Shown: positions 43,921 through 56,619 of the stretch, piece after piece
How the letters are laid out: every line of letters begins with the position of its first letter
How positions within the stretch are numbered: the first letter of the stretch is position 1
Origin: Litoditis marina
Lineage: Eukaryota > Nematoda > Chromadorea > Rhabditida > Rhabditidae
Length of the DNA: 64,000 nt
NCBI GenBank assembly: GCA_964036275.1
Contig: OZ038434.1
Location: forward strand, 37,285,279-37,349,278
Reading direction: 5' to 3'
Notes under the pieces: model-generated
Databases searched by the model: none
What the model saw: the letters and a program-made list of their open reading frames with translations, nothing else
Told to the model about the DNA's origin: nothing
Position numbers and translations under genes: made by a program

Positions 43921-46900
43921 TTAATGGTAGGCGGTAATACATTTAAATGGTAATACCACCAGCAAAAAACAAGAAAGAGTGAGCGCCAGCGAAGAGGCAG
44001 ATTCGAAGCAAAGTAGCTGGCCAACAGCATTATAACAGAACATCTTTCTGTCCGTAAGTATTGTGGCCTGGAGGCGGAGCAAAAGTGGTACAATTCCAAG
44101 AAAGTATTCAAAGAACAGGGAGCCTTGGGTGAACTGAAAAAAACAAAATTAACTCTTCTTCTCACTTTCTCTCTCTCTCTCTCTGTCTGTATTTCTCTCT
44201 CTTTCTGTTTCTTTTTTATTTATCTATCTCCATCCTTTTTCGTTTCTGTTTTTCTCTCTATCTTTATCTCCTCATCAAAATGTCATATATTCAAAGAGGA
44301 GAGAAAAGGGGTTAGGCACATTTTTTTCAGCTCAAACCACAAAAAAGGGTGGAAGTGGAAAAAAAAAAATGCAAAGAGCCAGTTTTCCACCTGCACTCAC
44401 ATATCTGCAGTGTATACCATCCACGCGTAACTCTTTACAGTGACTTTTTTGATAGACAACTGTCTGGCTTATGGTTAAATCAAATAGTTTGAGCTCGAAG
44501 TACATCGTACTTGCGAAATTCGACCGAAAAGCAACAGAAAGGAGGAAACTACAAACACAGTGGGATGAATAAACATACACCGTATAGACTGGCTTTGGAA
44601 TATGTGAGAGTTTGTGTCAAGCATACGTTCTTCCGTAGTAGTAAACGAGGATATGCAACTCACTCTTATATGTTCAAGATACCCAGAGAGTACGGCCAAT
44701 CCGGTTATGAGAGGAATGATGGCTGGCATGAAAAAGGCCTGGAACAATGTCGTTTTTGTGATTAGCCAGCTACAAAACGATAGCATGGTGGTCAATGATA
44801 CTGTGTGCAGGCTAATACAGTCTGGGTCTCTCTGACATGTCCACTCTCTCGTCTCTGCAAAAGTTGCCGACCAACTGACTTGTATATTTGATCTTAACGC
44901 TTTCTCAACGATCTAAACTCCAACATTCCTCATTCGACCTAGCTCTCTACTGACTTTGTTGAAAAGGTGGAGGCCATAAATTCTTTTCCATTCCTCCGGA
45001 GACTGCTACAGTCTGATCGGCAAACTTTCAGTCCGTTTTCAGCGGGTACGATCCATCGTGTAACGTAACAGGGTAACCATACCCCTTTTCTTCTCAACTT
45101 TTCGCTCCATTTAGCCATTTGGAGTGCCAAGTACTATGTGGAATTCACGTGGTAAATCGCGAATAAATCTATTGTGTTCTATTCTATTGAGAGGGTTAGA
45201 AACTCCCGCTACTTTTTTCGTTACAAAACGAACGCTCATTGAAAAGTTCGACTGTGTTTTGTGGGGTTCGCAGTACGCTGTAGAACTGAGTACGTATGCT
45301 AGATAGAGTGGTTAACCAACTCCAAACACCAAATCAATTCAATTCTACTTTTTCTGGTTGTCCAAAAAATTCAATTCAGTTCAATTCCGATTTTCTCACA
45401 ATAAAAACAATACACTATGGAGATAATAACATCAAAAAAGTCGTAATGACAACAAAGATTTTTTTAAATAATTATAAAAATAATGAAACCTATTCAACCA
45501 CCCTAACGCTAGAGCATCTCGGCACCTTCATCCCATCAGGCGACTCTTGCTTTGCCTCAATATTTCGCGAGACTCGAATGCGGGCGGGCTGTTATAGTCT
45601 GTTTCACCAATCGATGTACTCCTACAGTAATCCGTCAATTATTCAAGGGGTGTTTTCTAATTGAAAAGTCTTCACTTTGGTTTCAAATTTTCAGAGTTAG
45701 TAGTGTAAACATGCAGAAGACACTATGAACATTTTGAGGCGTTCTGAATACGCTAATATAGTGAACGTTGACCTGGAAGTGTTAGCAGATTACTGTAGAG
45801 GGTTATAAGTGGGTGGAACAAACTATAGAGGAGAATTGGCGTAAGTTTCAGAAAAGGCAAGTTGTAATGACGGTGCGGGATCTTCTAGCAATCATACAGT
45901 TTGTTCCACTCTACCCTCCACCGTAATACGCTCAAAATTCAAAGTCAAAGTTTGATATGTGGGCGTTTAGGATTTTCTTCAGGTTCCGATAATGTCATAT
46001 CTCCCCTCACTAGTAAAAACTCCGGAAGATTGAAAAAAAAAGTAATTGAGTAACTCATAAGGAAATACCTCTTACTGCTTAAGGACATATATTTGGGAAA
46101 CAGAGTATACCTTCCAGAATGTTGTCTGCATCTTGAACATAACCTCAATGGCGTTGTCATTGGACAGCAGTTGCTTCGCCTGCCAGCTCACGCCGATGTC
46201 GAACAGGAACACGAGCAGGGGGCTGGCCGCTGTGAGACCTGAATGGCGACTGATTTACTGACTATGGAAAAAATATTGCCGAGCGCATGCCGGGTGGTCG
46301 ACTGGTTGTGTGCGCGCTATATAAAAATGAACAAAGTAACACACGGCTGAAATAGTTGCCATAAAAGATGATCATTTATGCAAAATTCGCCCACTTTTCG
46401 GCCGCCAGGCCTATTTTGCGGACCGCACGCACTCCCAAAAGCGCAAAACGAGGGCTCGCCCTCCGCAGTCAAAAAATGGTGTTAAATAGCCCAACCAAGA
46501 TATTTGTATTCGTTTAGTTCAGTAAATTTGAAAAAAACTTTCACTGGTGATAGCGTCATTCTATAACCAGTTTTTTAGTTTGGTCATCCAGATAAAACAC
46601 CCTATTTTCATTCAGTTTTTGTAGACGACAAAGTCAAATTGATTTTTGTCGAATAAGGAATAATAGGTAAATACATTTATTGATGCTCGACATTATGTTT
46701 TATAGTTTTATTCTACTCGTTTTGTTGCTATAGGTTATAGGCTGCTTGTCAATCCTTTTTTCAATTAGTGACCAATCTCACACTTGGCTTCATCGAAAAA
46801 TGAAGAAAAGGTACCACTCATAATTGTTGTTTTCATCAAAACAATTTTGGGAAGTTGTTCAATAAAAAGTGATATATAATTTATGAGGGGGTTGTGAAAC

Positions 46901-49900
46901 TGTATTTGCGTGTGTTCTTATATGTCTTTTCATAGGTATAACCGGGATCTCTGGAATGAGAAGATCAACAGAAATCCAACTTTTTTCAAAGATTAGTATA
47001 AGTTTTTGTGTGATAAATTGATGGTTTGTTTGTTGCATACATGCTTTGAATTAGATGTTTTGTTGCTGATTTCTACAATGAATATATGAAAATAGATAGC
47101 AAACATTTGTATATTCTTTTCCTTCAAGATATTGACCTATAAACTTGATTATGAAGAATATATGGCCTAGAACGACTGCCGGGGGATGATGCTATACTCT
47201 GCGCCCCGCATACCCACGATTTGCGGATCGCATGCACAAAATTAGCGATCGGAATGTTGTACGCAAAGTCCCGACATTTTGAGTGCAGGCGGTTCGCCGA
47301 TTTTGGGCATGCGTCGCGCAAGATGTTTTCCCAGCCTAAAGTCCCACTTCCTGAAAACTAAATTTCTGAGCTCCTCCTTTCATCTTTCAATAAAGGTTGA
47401 GAACGTATGTGTTTCAGGATTTGGTTGGATGTTGTCTGACAGAAGTGAACGGCTGGATCAATGCCTGCCTATACAGTTCGAGTGATCTGGGCTGTTTTTG
47501 TAGTTTGCTCCTGTCTCTTCTCGATAGAAGCTCATGAGTTCAAACTTCGACGCAGATGTGGTACTTGCCTGAATTCGCTTAGTATATTGGTAAAAATGCA
47601 AAACTCACCCATTACAATTTGTCCTCTCGGCGTGGTTAAGTTGTACCCAATATGCTTGTGATTTTCAGGGGTGTCGAATTCTCTCCAGTCCCCCCCGTTA
47701 AGCACCAAAAGTTCCTAAAAATATAGATTTTCAGCTGAACTCTAGAATATCTTGGTTTATTGGCACTGAACACGTGAATTTCCACATACTATCTTGAATG
47801 TGACCCTCCAATTGACTAAATGGGGGACAAATTGTGAAAATGGTATAGTTGCCCGGTTACGCACATATAGTACCATAGTAATATTCAGTCTCACTGACAC
47901 CTCGGCAAAATCTTGAACAAATGAATTCCAAAGAGAGAGGCTTTTGCTACAAAGTAGAATAGTTCACATTTCGCAGTAGGGATGGTTAACCACTCTTTCA
48001 CACTCTTCAAATTAATCTTACTTGCTTAAAGTAACTTTGATACTCTTCGGCCCGTGGTCAGACTGTAATTTGGACAGTGTTCGACGACAGTGAAAGTACC
48101 AAACAGTTTTGAGCGGACTCACCGAAACCACTAGGGAGGGCATTGAACAGATTATCAGAAACATGCAGAATTTCGAGAATCGGATATTTTCGCCCTTTAT
48201 AAACAGTAGACGAGTATAGAGCGAAAAAGCAGTAGTAGTAACGTTGTTGATCGTGAGAAACATCAGAATAGCGAAGCTGAAACGAAAAAAGAAGAATGAG
48301 AATGTTTCGTGAACCGGGAAGATAGACAACGAGTATTGAGGTCAACCATAATCAAAAAAGCAGAATCAAATGAAGGCGAACATTTCAAAAAAGGAGCTTA
48401 GTCATAGAATACTTCTTGCATGCGAAAAACGAAAAAAAGTTCGAAAAATCGCTTGTCTACTGAGTACTAAGCATGAGAAGAGCAGCAAAAAAAGGCTTTA
48501 GGGGTTAATGTCTAATTTAAAAACTTGTCTCAAATCTTCCGACGAAGAGATGAGAATAAAATGTTCCCGGCAGATTTTCTTCAGTCTTTTTCATTCCTAC
48601 TGAGATTCCTACAGTAAGACTACAATATTTCAAGCCTGTTTCAGTGAGGTGAATGCTATCGAAATTGTTAACAATTTATTGCATTCCAATCTAATCACTT
48701 ATAACAAAAAGCGGTTGAATTCATTGAAAAGCAACTATGGCAAAATTCGAAAGTGTATTGTAGAAGTCTCAGTGGGAAAGATAGCGACTATATCTACTTC
48801 TCCGAGTGAACTCACGCGAATACTTGTAGATCGAAACCACAGTAGTAAATCAGACCATCGAATGCCACACCAAAAAATTCATCAACAAACACTGTTCTGA
48901 AACATTGGTCCGTAGTTTGGCAATAACTGCAGAAAACCGAAACTGTCGCATGGTACTCCAAGGTTACTCTTCTTCTTGTTCACTTTCGTGCATAAGCCGA
49001 AATGTATACAATCAGTGAGCCAGCAGCTTCCCAGCAAAACAGATTTCCAGCATAGGTCTGAGCTGAGTAAAAATTGAAAAGGAAAATATACTTTTTTGTG
49101 TATCTCAAATTCTTCGAACGTTCGCAAGTGGATGTAAGTTGTATGAATTCTGTTATCAAATTTACATGGAACATATGGGCTTCCTTCACAAATTGACACA
49201 GTTTAATCATTTTGTGACACAGATTCATTACACATTAACTAAAACCTGTGGTAGTAAACTGTAGTTACCGCAAGGATACGCCCACTTTTGTACAAAATAA
49301 TGTATACATTGAGATAAACTCTGTTTTGACGCAAAGTGAATGTGCGTAGGGCACCTCGAAGAGGTTGGCGGTAATTGGCTGGAGTTGGCCGGGAATTTTA
49401 GAAACCGCCGTACCCAGAAAATTGAATTTGCGGTTTTTATCCAAAAATCATAGTTATCAGCAACCAACGTGGCTACTACGATAATACGCGTTCAAGTTAA
49501 TGATGTAAGACCCCCTTCAGCTCCCTTAAAGAAGCGAAGAAGAGGTATTTGGGTAAATAACGAAAGCAAGATTGCACGAAGTGACAAACCGAGAATCGTA
49601 ATTTGATGTTAGGATCGTTGACTTGTGTTTTCAGGAGTTCACATCGCTTACAACAATGAAATACCTCCAATTCAGGTACACATGTCAATTCTTTCTGTTG
49701 AAGAATGAAGAAATATGGTTTTTTCGTGCAAGTCACAAAAACGCGATTGAAATCAGTCATTGAGCATTTTTCGGCTTTCGCCCAGTTTTTGGATCTTTCG
49801 TCAACTGTCAGAATACTGAATATAAGACTCTTCATTTAACTGGTAGTATAAACTACCACGAAGATTCCCCACGAAATAATTCACCTTGGACACAGTAGAA

Positions 49901-50075
49901 GCAATAGTATCAGCTGGAAGAGGGCGCAACCCGATTGGTAGAGCATTATAACATCGAGTTCGGGGAAAAATCTGGATGGTTTTTTCACGAACAGCTTGAC
50001 CAACCGATAGTTCGGGAATGCGGCCAGAAAAACCACAAAACACATGTAGTACGAATAGAAGTTAAAGAAAGCCAT
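43921..50075 (-). CDS. Gene B: nematode seven-transmembrane chemoreceptor, six coding exons
   Basis: Coding exons (minus): 50075-49885, 48276-48123, 47714-47609, 46238-46111, 44738-44664, 44133-43921. They total 867 nt, 288 residues plus TAA, phases 2,0,1,0,0. Exons 1, 2, 4 and 5 have exactly the lengths of gene A (191, 154, 128, 75). Exon 1: MAFFNFYSYYMCFVVFLAAF (TM1) and a Leu-rich TM2. Exon 2: FAILMFLTINNVTTTAFSLY (TM3) and TM4. Exon 3: loop with GGDWREFD and the N-glycosylation site YNLTTP. Exon 4: TM5 (SPLLVFLFDIGV). Exon 5: TM6 (AFFMPAIIPLITGLAV). Exon 6: TM7 (FFEYFLGIVPLLL) and a tail longer than in gene A with a further hydrophobic stretch. It is a putative odorant-type G-protein-coupled receptor. 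Codons are less degraded than in the pseudogenes, suggesting constraint. Confidence 0.75.
48885..49230 (-). pseudogene. TM5-like pseudo-exon in intron 1 of gene B
   Basis: After TTTTTACTCAG on the minus strand (about 49065) the sequence encodes EAAGSLIVYISAYAR, resembling the TM5 exon of gene A (VGSPLIVYIIAVYVIW), but a TGA follows shortly. It may be the remnant of a third paralogue into whose remains gene B's intron extends. Confidence 0.35.
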
Positions 50076-50095
50076 TCTGCTGAGAGCTCCTGAAA
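50076..50095 (-). promoter_or_regulatory. Putative spliced-leader acceptor of gene B
   Basis: TTTCAG (reverse complement at 50090-50095) ends 14 nt before the ATG, exactly as in gene A. Confidence 0.5.
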
Positions 50096-50399
50096 CAGAA
50101 ATCTTCTTAGCAATTAAGTAGCTGAGCTACGTTGTACAGACTTGAACAAATTGAAAAAAAGAGTAGCACAGGCATGGTACGTTCTGCCTTTACCCCAGAG
50201 CACTTCAATAGTTATTGTTGAGGAATTTTCAGTGAAGGGAAATCGAATATGTTTCGAGAGAAACTTGGATGAAACATACATAAAACGACCAAAACGAACG
50301 TCTTAAATACAAAAATCTTAAAACACTAAAGTTAATCGGCAAACGGAACATAGAGCAACATATAGAAACCAAGTGTTGAATATGAACCTTCTCTTTTTG

Positions 50400-51310
50400 T
50401 TTTGGTTGTGTCTCAGACCATTGTGCGACGCTGACCTATGTTTGTCTCAAACTGCATTGTACATTGTAGTCTGATTAACGCTCACTCATAATTTTTAATT
50501 CAGTTACAAGGCTTCAGCTACTCCTTGTTTTGTATCATTTATATTATAAGAATAAACATCGTGAGAGAAAATGAGCGAGATAATCGGAAGAAGAAATAGA
50601 GAGACGGATAGAGAATAGAGATGGAGAGAACGAAGAAAAAAGAAAGTAGTACGTTCCGGATCGACCTCTGACCAATTTCATCATCTTTTTTGACGCATAC
50701 TCAGTGAGGTAAGGAGGGGAAAACAAATGTGTTTTGTTGAAGTTTAGAACAAACGAAAGAAAATACGCTAAAGAAAACTGGTAATGAATGCCTAAAAGAC
50801 TAAAATCGAAAAAAAAAACATAAAATAATAATGAAAACGGAACAAAGCAATGAAGGAAAAACCACTTGTTAGAACATGATCTTCTCCTGATATCTGCGGT
50901 TGGGGCGTCTGACTATTGTGTGCCTCTGACCTATGTTTGTCTCAAACTACCGTGTACTTTGTAGTCTGATCAACGCTCACTTGTGGGTAAATTGGAAATT
51001 TAACCTACAATTCGTTTTTTTTTCATAGAATCTTGCAACAATTCAGTTGCATCACTTCTACTATATTTTGTTCTGTCCCATTTATATTATTATATAATAT
51101 CATACAGAGAAAGAGTACAAGATAAGCACAGGAGAAATAGAGAGACGAATAAAGTATAGAGATAGATAGAGAAAAAGAAATAAAGAAAGCAAGAAAGAGA
51201 GAGAGAGGCTGAATAACATAAAGCACGAGAGAGTTAGTCCAAATTGACGTAACTTGAATGGTGAAAGTTGAATGTACCCTGAGAGATGGAGGAACACGAA
51301 TGGTCAACTA
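50400..51310 (+). repeat. Two diverged direct repeats of about 490 bp
   Basis: 50412-50660 and 50905-51165 share, in order, TGACCTATGTTTGTCTCAAA, a TTTGTAGTCTGATCAACGCTC block, a CATTTATATTATA block and GAAATAGAGAGACG. GA-rich stretches cause the Ser/Leu open frames on the other strand. No gene is supported. Confidence 0.6.
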
Positions 51311-51379
51311 TCGATTTCCTGGTGCGCCGAAACGAAAAGGGGACGTGCCCAGGTCCAGAGCTTTCGTAGAAACAACCCG

Positions 51380-52110
51380 GTCTTTGTAGTTTGATCTCTG
51401 TGCAAACCATGGTTAGCGATGTCTGTATGCTGATGGTGAGTGGTCTATTCTGTGGTTTTAGCTCAAATAGCCGGGTAAGCCATTTGAGTAAGCAGTTTAT
51501 TCATCAAACTTTAGTTTATTCGTCAAACTTTGGTTACGTTTACGGTAATATCATAACATTTGTGCCTAGTCGTGAGCGAGTTTATCAGTTTCTCACAGGT
51601 GATAGAGTCGACACCATTCCTACTGAGACTTTTACAGAACACATTCGAAGTTTTCAATATTTGGTGTAGTTTGATCTCTGTGCTTACCAGTGTGCTGATT
51701 GTGAGTGATCGTAGTTTATGAGCTCAAATAGCCGGGTGCGCCATCTGCGTTAGAGGGAGGGGGGAGGGGGGCAGAAAGGAAAGTTCATATTGAAGAGCCG
51801 CTCCAGAGAGACCGATATACACAAATTTTCATTCACACTAACGAACCTACTTTGCATACGGTTCGCATGTTTTATCCTGTTTTTGCTCGCGCAACGTTAC
51901 GTTTAGGTACCCCGGGGTACCTAAACTAGCTTTCCATTCTGCCCTCCTTCAAAGTTTCATTCATTTAATTTTGGTTACGTTGACGGTAATTTTATCACAT
52001 TTGTACCTAGTCGTGAGCAAGTTTGTCAGTTTCTCACAGGAGAAAGATTCCTACTGAGACTCCTACAGTACACATTCGAAGTTTTCAATGTCAGGTTTCT
52101 CATCTAAATA
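51380..52110 (+). repeat. Diverged direct repeats with TTTGTAGTTTGATC starts
   Basis: 51380-51665 and 51660-52100 share TAGTTTGATCTCTGTGC, AGCTCAAATAGCCGGGT, GGTTACGTTTACGGTAAT, CCTAGTCGTGAGC and ACACATTCGAAGTTTTCAAT in the same order. The plus-strand 92-codon frame at 51391 is confined to one copy and not conserved in the other, so it is not called as a gene. Confidence 0.6.
51901..51926. other. Perfect 26-bp palindrome
   Basis: GTTTAGGTACCCC followed directly by its reverse complement, with no spacer. It lies inside the second copy of the 51.4-52.1 kb repeat. Confidence 0.9.
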
Positions 52111-52289
52111 TCGACTTTGCAGGAGAAGTTTTGGAGCAGTCCTTGTGATTGAGAAGCAGAATCATGTGCGAACAACTTTACTTCTCGATAAAATGTAGTT
52201 CATCCCAACGCACTGTAATCTCACTGTAGGAGTCTCAATGAGAATGAAAAATACTACTTTCAGCTTTTCTAATCGAGTCAAGTTCCATC

Positions 52290-52560
52290 ACGTCGTGGAA
52301 CATGAACTACACATTGAGTTTGTCGATTCAACAGGTTTGGGCAACACATACCGAAATATTCAACATTGCGTGAGCGCCGAGCGGGATCGAGCCGGGCGCG
52401 GTTAGGCGAGAGGCAGGCGCACTACCCGCTAAGCTACTTAGACATTATTGTCAAAGGAGGTATAACATAGGAATCGCTATACTCTTTTTCGAAAAAAAAA
52501 TTTCAAGCTCATCTGTTTGTTAAATTTGTTTGGTCAGAAACCACAAGCAAAGACATGGAA
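52290..52560 (-). repeat. tRNA-derived repeat, second family, copy 2
   Basis: Reverse B box GGGATCGAGCC at 52383-52393; flanks match 24630-24900 throughout. Confidence 0.6.
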
Positions 52561-52816
52561 AGTTTATTGGCTGATTTCTTTTTGATTCGTTATATACAAA
52601 CAATTGTCATGATCAAGGAGTGTTGTTCAATGAGGCTGTCACTGGTTTGAGTTGGATGGTTGGCCCTGAAAAACATAGGTATTGATTGTAAATGGTGAAG
52701 AATCTTATTATCCACTCGTGTTATCTCTTTCTCAAAGTTTAATAACAAAATAAATGCAAACTGTGCAAGAACCTAGAATGAATTTGCTAGGTTATATCTT
52801 CAAAATGAGTGCGGTT

Positions 52817-52921
<105 letters not shown>

Positions 52922-52924
52922 ATA

Positions 52925-53095
52925 CAAAATAAATTGTTGTTCATCACATAAACTCCTATTTATGGCTAACGGAATCCCCTGATGAGCCTTAACCGTTAGC
53001 CAGTGTAGTTTTGTAGGGACTTATAGGCGAAACAAACTACACATTGATTTATACATTACTTAATTTACAACATGTGTTCCACCATATTTCCTTCT
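52925..53095 (+). mobile_element. Orphan insert with ribozyme-like motif between CT tracts
   Basis: About 170 bp of non-repetitive sequence separates two CT tracts that are a single tract in the homologous copies (14.2, 25.04 and 61.2 kb), indicating insertion into the microsatellite. Apart from the motif at 52964-53042 it has no coding content. It may be a 3' end of a severely truncated Penelope-like element or a small non-autonomous retroelement. Confidence 0.55.
52964..53042 (+). ncRNA. Permuted hammerhead-like ribozyme, orphan copy
   Basis: 5' to 3': GGCTAACGG (52964-52972), TCCC (helix I), CTGATGA (52979-52985), GCCT (helix II), CCGTTAGCC (52993-53001, pairs the first element), GTGTAGTTTTG (helix III, one extra T), TA, GGGA (helix I, 53016-53019), AGGC (helix II), GAAA (53029-53032), CAAACTACAC (helix III). 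All helices are kept although the sequence differs from the copies at 37.9 and 33.3 kb. Predicted cleavage after A53015. Confidence 0.65.
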
Positions 53096-53096
53096 C

Positions 53097-53150
<54 letters not shown>

Positions 53151-53279
53151 CTCTCTCTCTCTTTCTCTCTCTCTCTATCTCTATTTGGTTGGGTTTTTGT
53201 GAGAAAATCTCGGAATGTGAACTCCAATCTCAAGCCTCTTCTCCATTAGATTTCTCTAGACGCCTGCTTCTGAACTGTC

Positions 53280-53810
53280 AACGGGACTCCCAGAAACATG
53301 ATCACTCTCGAAAAGTGACTTTTTTGTCCAATATAACCAGTAGACGATGATAGAACGGAATGGCAGTCGTCATAACGTTGTTGGTCGCCAGGCTCATCAG
53401 AATAGCGAAACTGGAACATAGGAATATATTTCGTTATTCAAAGTATATGGAAATGAATTGGTTAATCAAGTCTAGCGAGAATGTATGGAGGAATCTGTAT
53501 CAACATTTTATCTCGGATATAATAGAACCGGTTTTTCACTATTTTCACTAGTTCGCGGAAAATAGTTTTCTCCATCATCTAACCAACGCGCTTGCTAATT
53601 TGAAATTCCGTGAGCCCAATGCATAGTTTCATCTTATTTCAATCTCAACTAGGGATTCTACCGTGTTTTAAAGTCGGGATAACTCAACCATTATTCCAGT
53701 TTTAAACATACCTCGGACATAATAGAACCAATAGAACCAGCTGAAAGAGAGCAGAAACAGTTTGGTAGTCGAGTATGTCATCGAATTTGGGATACAATAG
53801 AGAATAGCAG
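53280..53810 (-). pseudogene. Chemoreceptor pseudogene fragments (exon 2, exon 1)
   Basis: Exon 2 is at 53412-53290 and runs into a deletion that removes the end of the exon and its donor. Exon-1 ends lie at 53713-53800, with a further fragment near 53510-53535. This is homologous to 6.1-6.5 kb. Confidence 0.55.
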
Positions 53811-55060
53811 AATACTCTAAATTACGTCCAGAACATCAGTGGTATTCACATGTCATAACCACAAGTACACCATTGGACGACCACGGATGTAGTGAAATAT
53901 ATAATCTGAAAAATACTATAGTTATGTATGAGTCACAGTACTCACAACTGTCCGTTTTTTCATATCTCGCTACTATTAGTTTACTTTGCTTCGCTAGAAT
54001 CAGGTCAAAATAAAAGAACGTCAACTATACCAAAGTTTTACTGTATGATTAAACGACTCAATTTCATTTTAGCATCATAGGTTACATTTCATAGAACATG
54101 AACGAGCCAAACGTTACCTGAGTTGTACTACTCCATCGAACTTGGTCCTTTTCTGGCATTGGAGCATTCTCAGAGAATATTCTTCGTTGAAAACCTCTGC
54201 GATCTCCTTGTGAAGTGTTGTTGAGGTTTTACGGTAGATATGATGGTGAGGTAGGCCAATCGAACCAGAATAAAGAGGTGTCTGGACGAAAACTGGTGTC
54301 TCGCTCAGATGTATCAATGTACAGTAGCACTCTTCGTGAACGGTATCCGTTTCTTCTCCAATATGTTATCTGACTTTGACCGTGAGAAGTTGTCTTAAAT
54401 CTTCTCATTCAACCGTTCCGAGAAGCAAGGAATCAATTCAGAGACCGTTGTCACCATTTCGTTCCTGAAATCAGTTGGAATGGGGATTGACATGAATTGA
54501 CAGTTGTAGTCTGCACTCGATACATAATTCCATCTTCGAACAAAATAAGCAGGAGCAAACTACAAACACAGCAGGATGTACTTGAGTCCGATTGTGTTAA
54601 CTGAACACAGGAGAAATATGGGTCCTACGAAATACACGGTCGCTTCGCTATGATATAACAGGTTTGTAGTTTGATCGAGATACGCTGATCACAACCGAGA
54701 TTCGGTCAATGATTGCTTACTTTATGTTCTACATAAAACAACGTGTTTTTGAAAACAATTGAGATTTTGAATAAATTGAAGGTAACTAACCTGCTAGTTT
54801 GAACATAAATATTGTAGAAGTAAGTACGTGGTACTTTCCATAGATGTTTTATTCGGTAATAAGAATGGAATAGAGTCAAAGGTTACACGCCACGCCCATA
54901 AGTTAATTGGGGTTTCGGTTTTGAGTAACACACCTGGGTGAGAATATTGGAGCGGCAATGGGATCAATAGGTAATTGGGTGGGAAATCGGATTGGATTCA
55001 ACAGATAAATCTACTCAATTATGCCCATGAAGTAAAGATAGAATTCAAATTATTATGTTT
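53700..55060 (-). repeat. Segmental duplicate of 6.41-7.77 kb
   Basis: Same orientation as the first copy at an offset near 47298 bp. Includes the open exon-like frame 54317-54114 with only a few residue changes from 7019-6816, then R-B at 54770-55020. Confidence 0.75.
54114..54317 (-). CDS. Exon-like open frame, second copy
   Basis: Counterpart of 6816-7019: 67 codons, ends at CAG/GTAACG. Substitutions lie around EEYSLRMLQCQKR. Function unknown; see the first copy. Confidence 0.3.
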   Translation of the reverse strand: MIHLSETPVFVQTPLYSGSIGLPHHHIYRKTSTTLHKEIAEVFNEEYSLRMLQCQKRTKFDGVVQLR

Positions 55061-55097
55061 CGCGTATCAGAACTTGAAATACAAATATCCGTTTTAG

Positions 55098-55285
55098 TTG
55101 CACAGTCACTTGAAACATGTTAAACACAGCAGAATTCAGAAAAGTGTAATGACAAAGCGCGCGATTCCTCGTTAGAATGATAACCTCACGTGACTGTTCA
55201 ATTTACTTCTAGTAATTCAGAAAAGTGTAATGACAATATGCATAAGGGTTCTAAACTTACGTAACTATCAATTGACTCTTAGTAT
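55098..55285 (+). mobile_element. CACGTG MITE plus half-copy
   Basis: A full copy at 55098-55213 (CACGTGACTGTTCAATTTAC at right) is followed immediately by a diverged right half at 55217-55282, suggesting tandem or nested insertion. Confidence 0.65.
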
Positions 55286-55289
55286 ACAT

Positions 55290-56200
55290 TGACCACTTCA
55301 GGAATGTGCTCAAACTAAAACACGGCTTGGGCCCATGCTTCTAAGGACGACCAGCCATCCCGTGAAGACAGTGGTCGAATAATCATCAATAGTCAACATC
55401 GAACGCTAATCACCAGCACGACTAATGCGCATTTTGCACATATAAGAAAACGGTTCACTTTCGTTTCACATTTCCATCTTCTGGCATATTCGAAAACATG
55501 CTGATAATCATCATTTGTATTTGCATGTGATAACACACGTAGAACGAACAAAACTCCTGTGCATGTGTATGTATTCCAGTAATTGTGGTGTTAGAAATTA
55601 TCTGGTCCTTTTGAGCTTTCTAGTATTTTACCTGATAGCAAATTTGAGCACATTGCTCTGCAGTGGGGGTGCGAGCTGTCCGTTCCAACATAGCCTTGAA
55701 GTGTGGATCTCTATCTTCAAAGTTTACGATTCGGAAGTTGATAGACATAGAAAGTGTTCAGGTTCTTCACGTTCTGGTGAAACAAATGTCACGCATTTCA
55801 GTTATACTTTTCACAGATCGAATAACCGTAGAGTGTATTCGATATCATGCTGTTCTTAAACATGCGCTAGATTTCCCAAACTAGCATTTTGTCGAAAGCG
55901 TGAAACAGCAAATCAGACTGTTAACGAAAACATCGGAGGAAAAAGTGTTTCGGGGTTTTTCCAAAAAAAAAACCCACATGAAAAATGTTGGATGCGAGAT
56001 TTGATTCGAGCGATTTCTGAGGATTTGAGTTGAGTCTGTGGTTACGTGACACGTGTAACATCAAAATTGAAACGTGAACATTCTCTAATGTCTCTACATG
56101 TTTTACGTGACCATGGAGATTGTTCTCAGAAGCAGATTTTTTGTATGTTCTTTTGTATTTGTAGTTTGATCACTTACCTGAAGTCGAAATTTTTTTCTAT
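55290..56200. other. No gene recognised
   Basis: The plus-strand frame at 55515-55859 includes a hydrophobic start but has no family resemblance or splice support. 56030-56170 matches the reverse of 3838-3960 (part of the R-B neighbourhood). Confidence 0.4.
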
Positions 56201-56219
56201 TTTCTGATACGCCGAACAC

Positions 56220-56619
56220 CATAATTTGGTTTACATTCTCACCTCTGGAACATAATTGAGTTTTAAGGTTAATCCCCAATTACCTATCGCCTCTCCAATA
56301 TTCTCACCCAGGTGTGCTACTCAAAACTGAAAATCCAATTAACTTGTAGGCGTGGCATCTTGGTGTAACCTTCGTTCCTATATAATTCCCATTACCGGAT
56401 CATACATCTCTGGAAAGTACTACATACTTGCCTCTACAATATTCATGTTCTCCCCATCAGGTTAGCTTTCTACATATTTCTTTAACATAAATTTCAATTG
56501 TTCCTAATGAACAAGATGTTCATCGATAATATAAGGTTCGCAATTGTTCACCGAATCTTAGCTGTAATGCACTTTGCGATCAAACTACAAACCTGTTCAA
56601 CGTAGCAAAGCGAGCGTGT
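56220..56619 (-). repeat. Dispersed repeat R-B, reverse orientation
   Basis: Paralogous to 10685-11090. It is cut at 56619 by the composite element; the sequence continues after that element at 59228. Confidence 0.6.

Noticed and set aside
44125..44430. Plus-strand 101-codon frame
   Set aside because: It covers the CT-rich intron and antisense of the last exon of gene B; composition is Ser/Leu/Phe from the repeat.
45296..45664. 122-codon plus-strand frame
   Set aside because: Low-complexity AATTC/Asn-rich start, no homologue or exon signals recognised.
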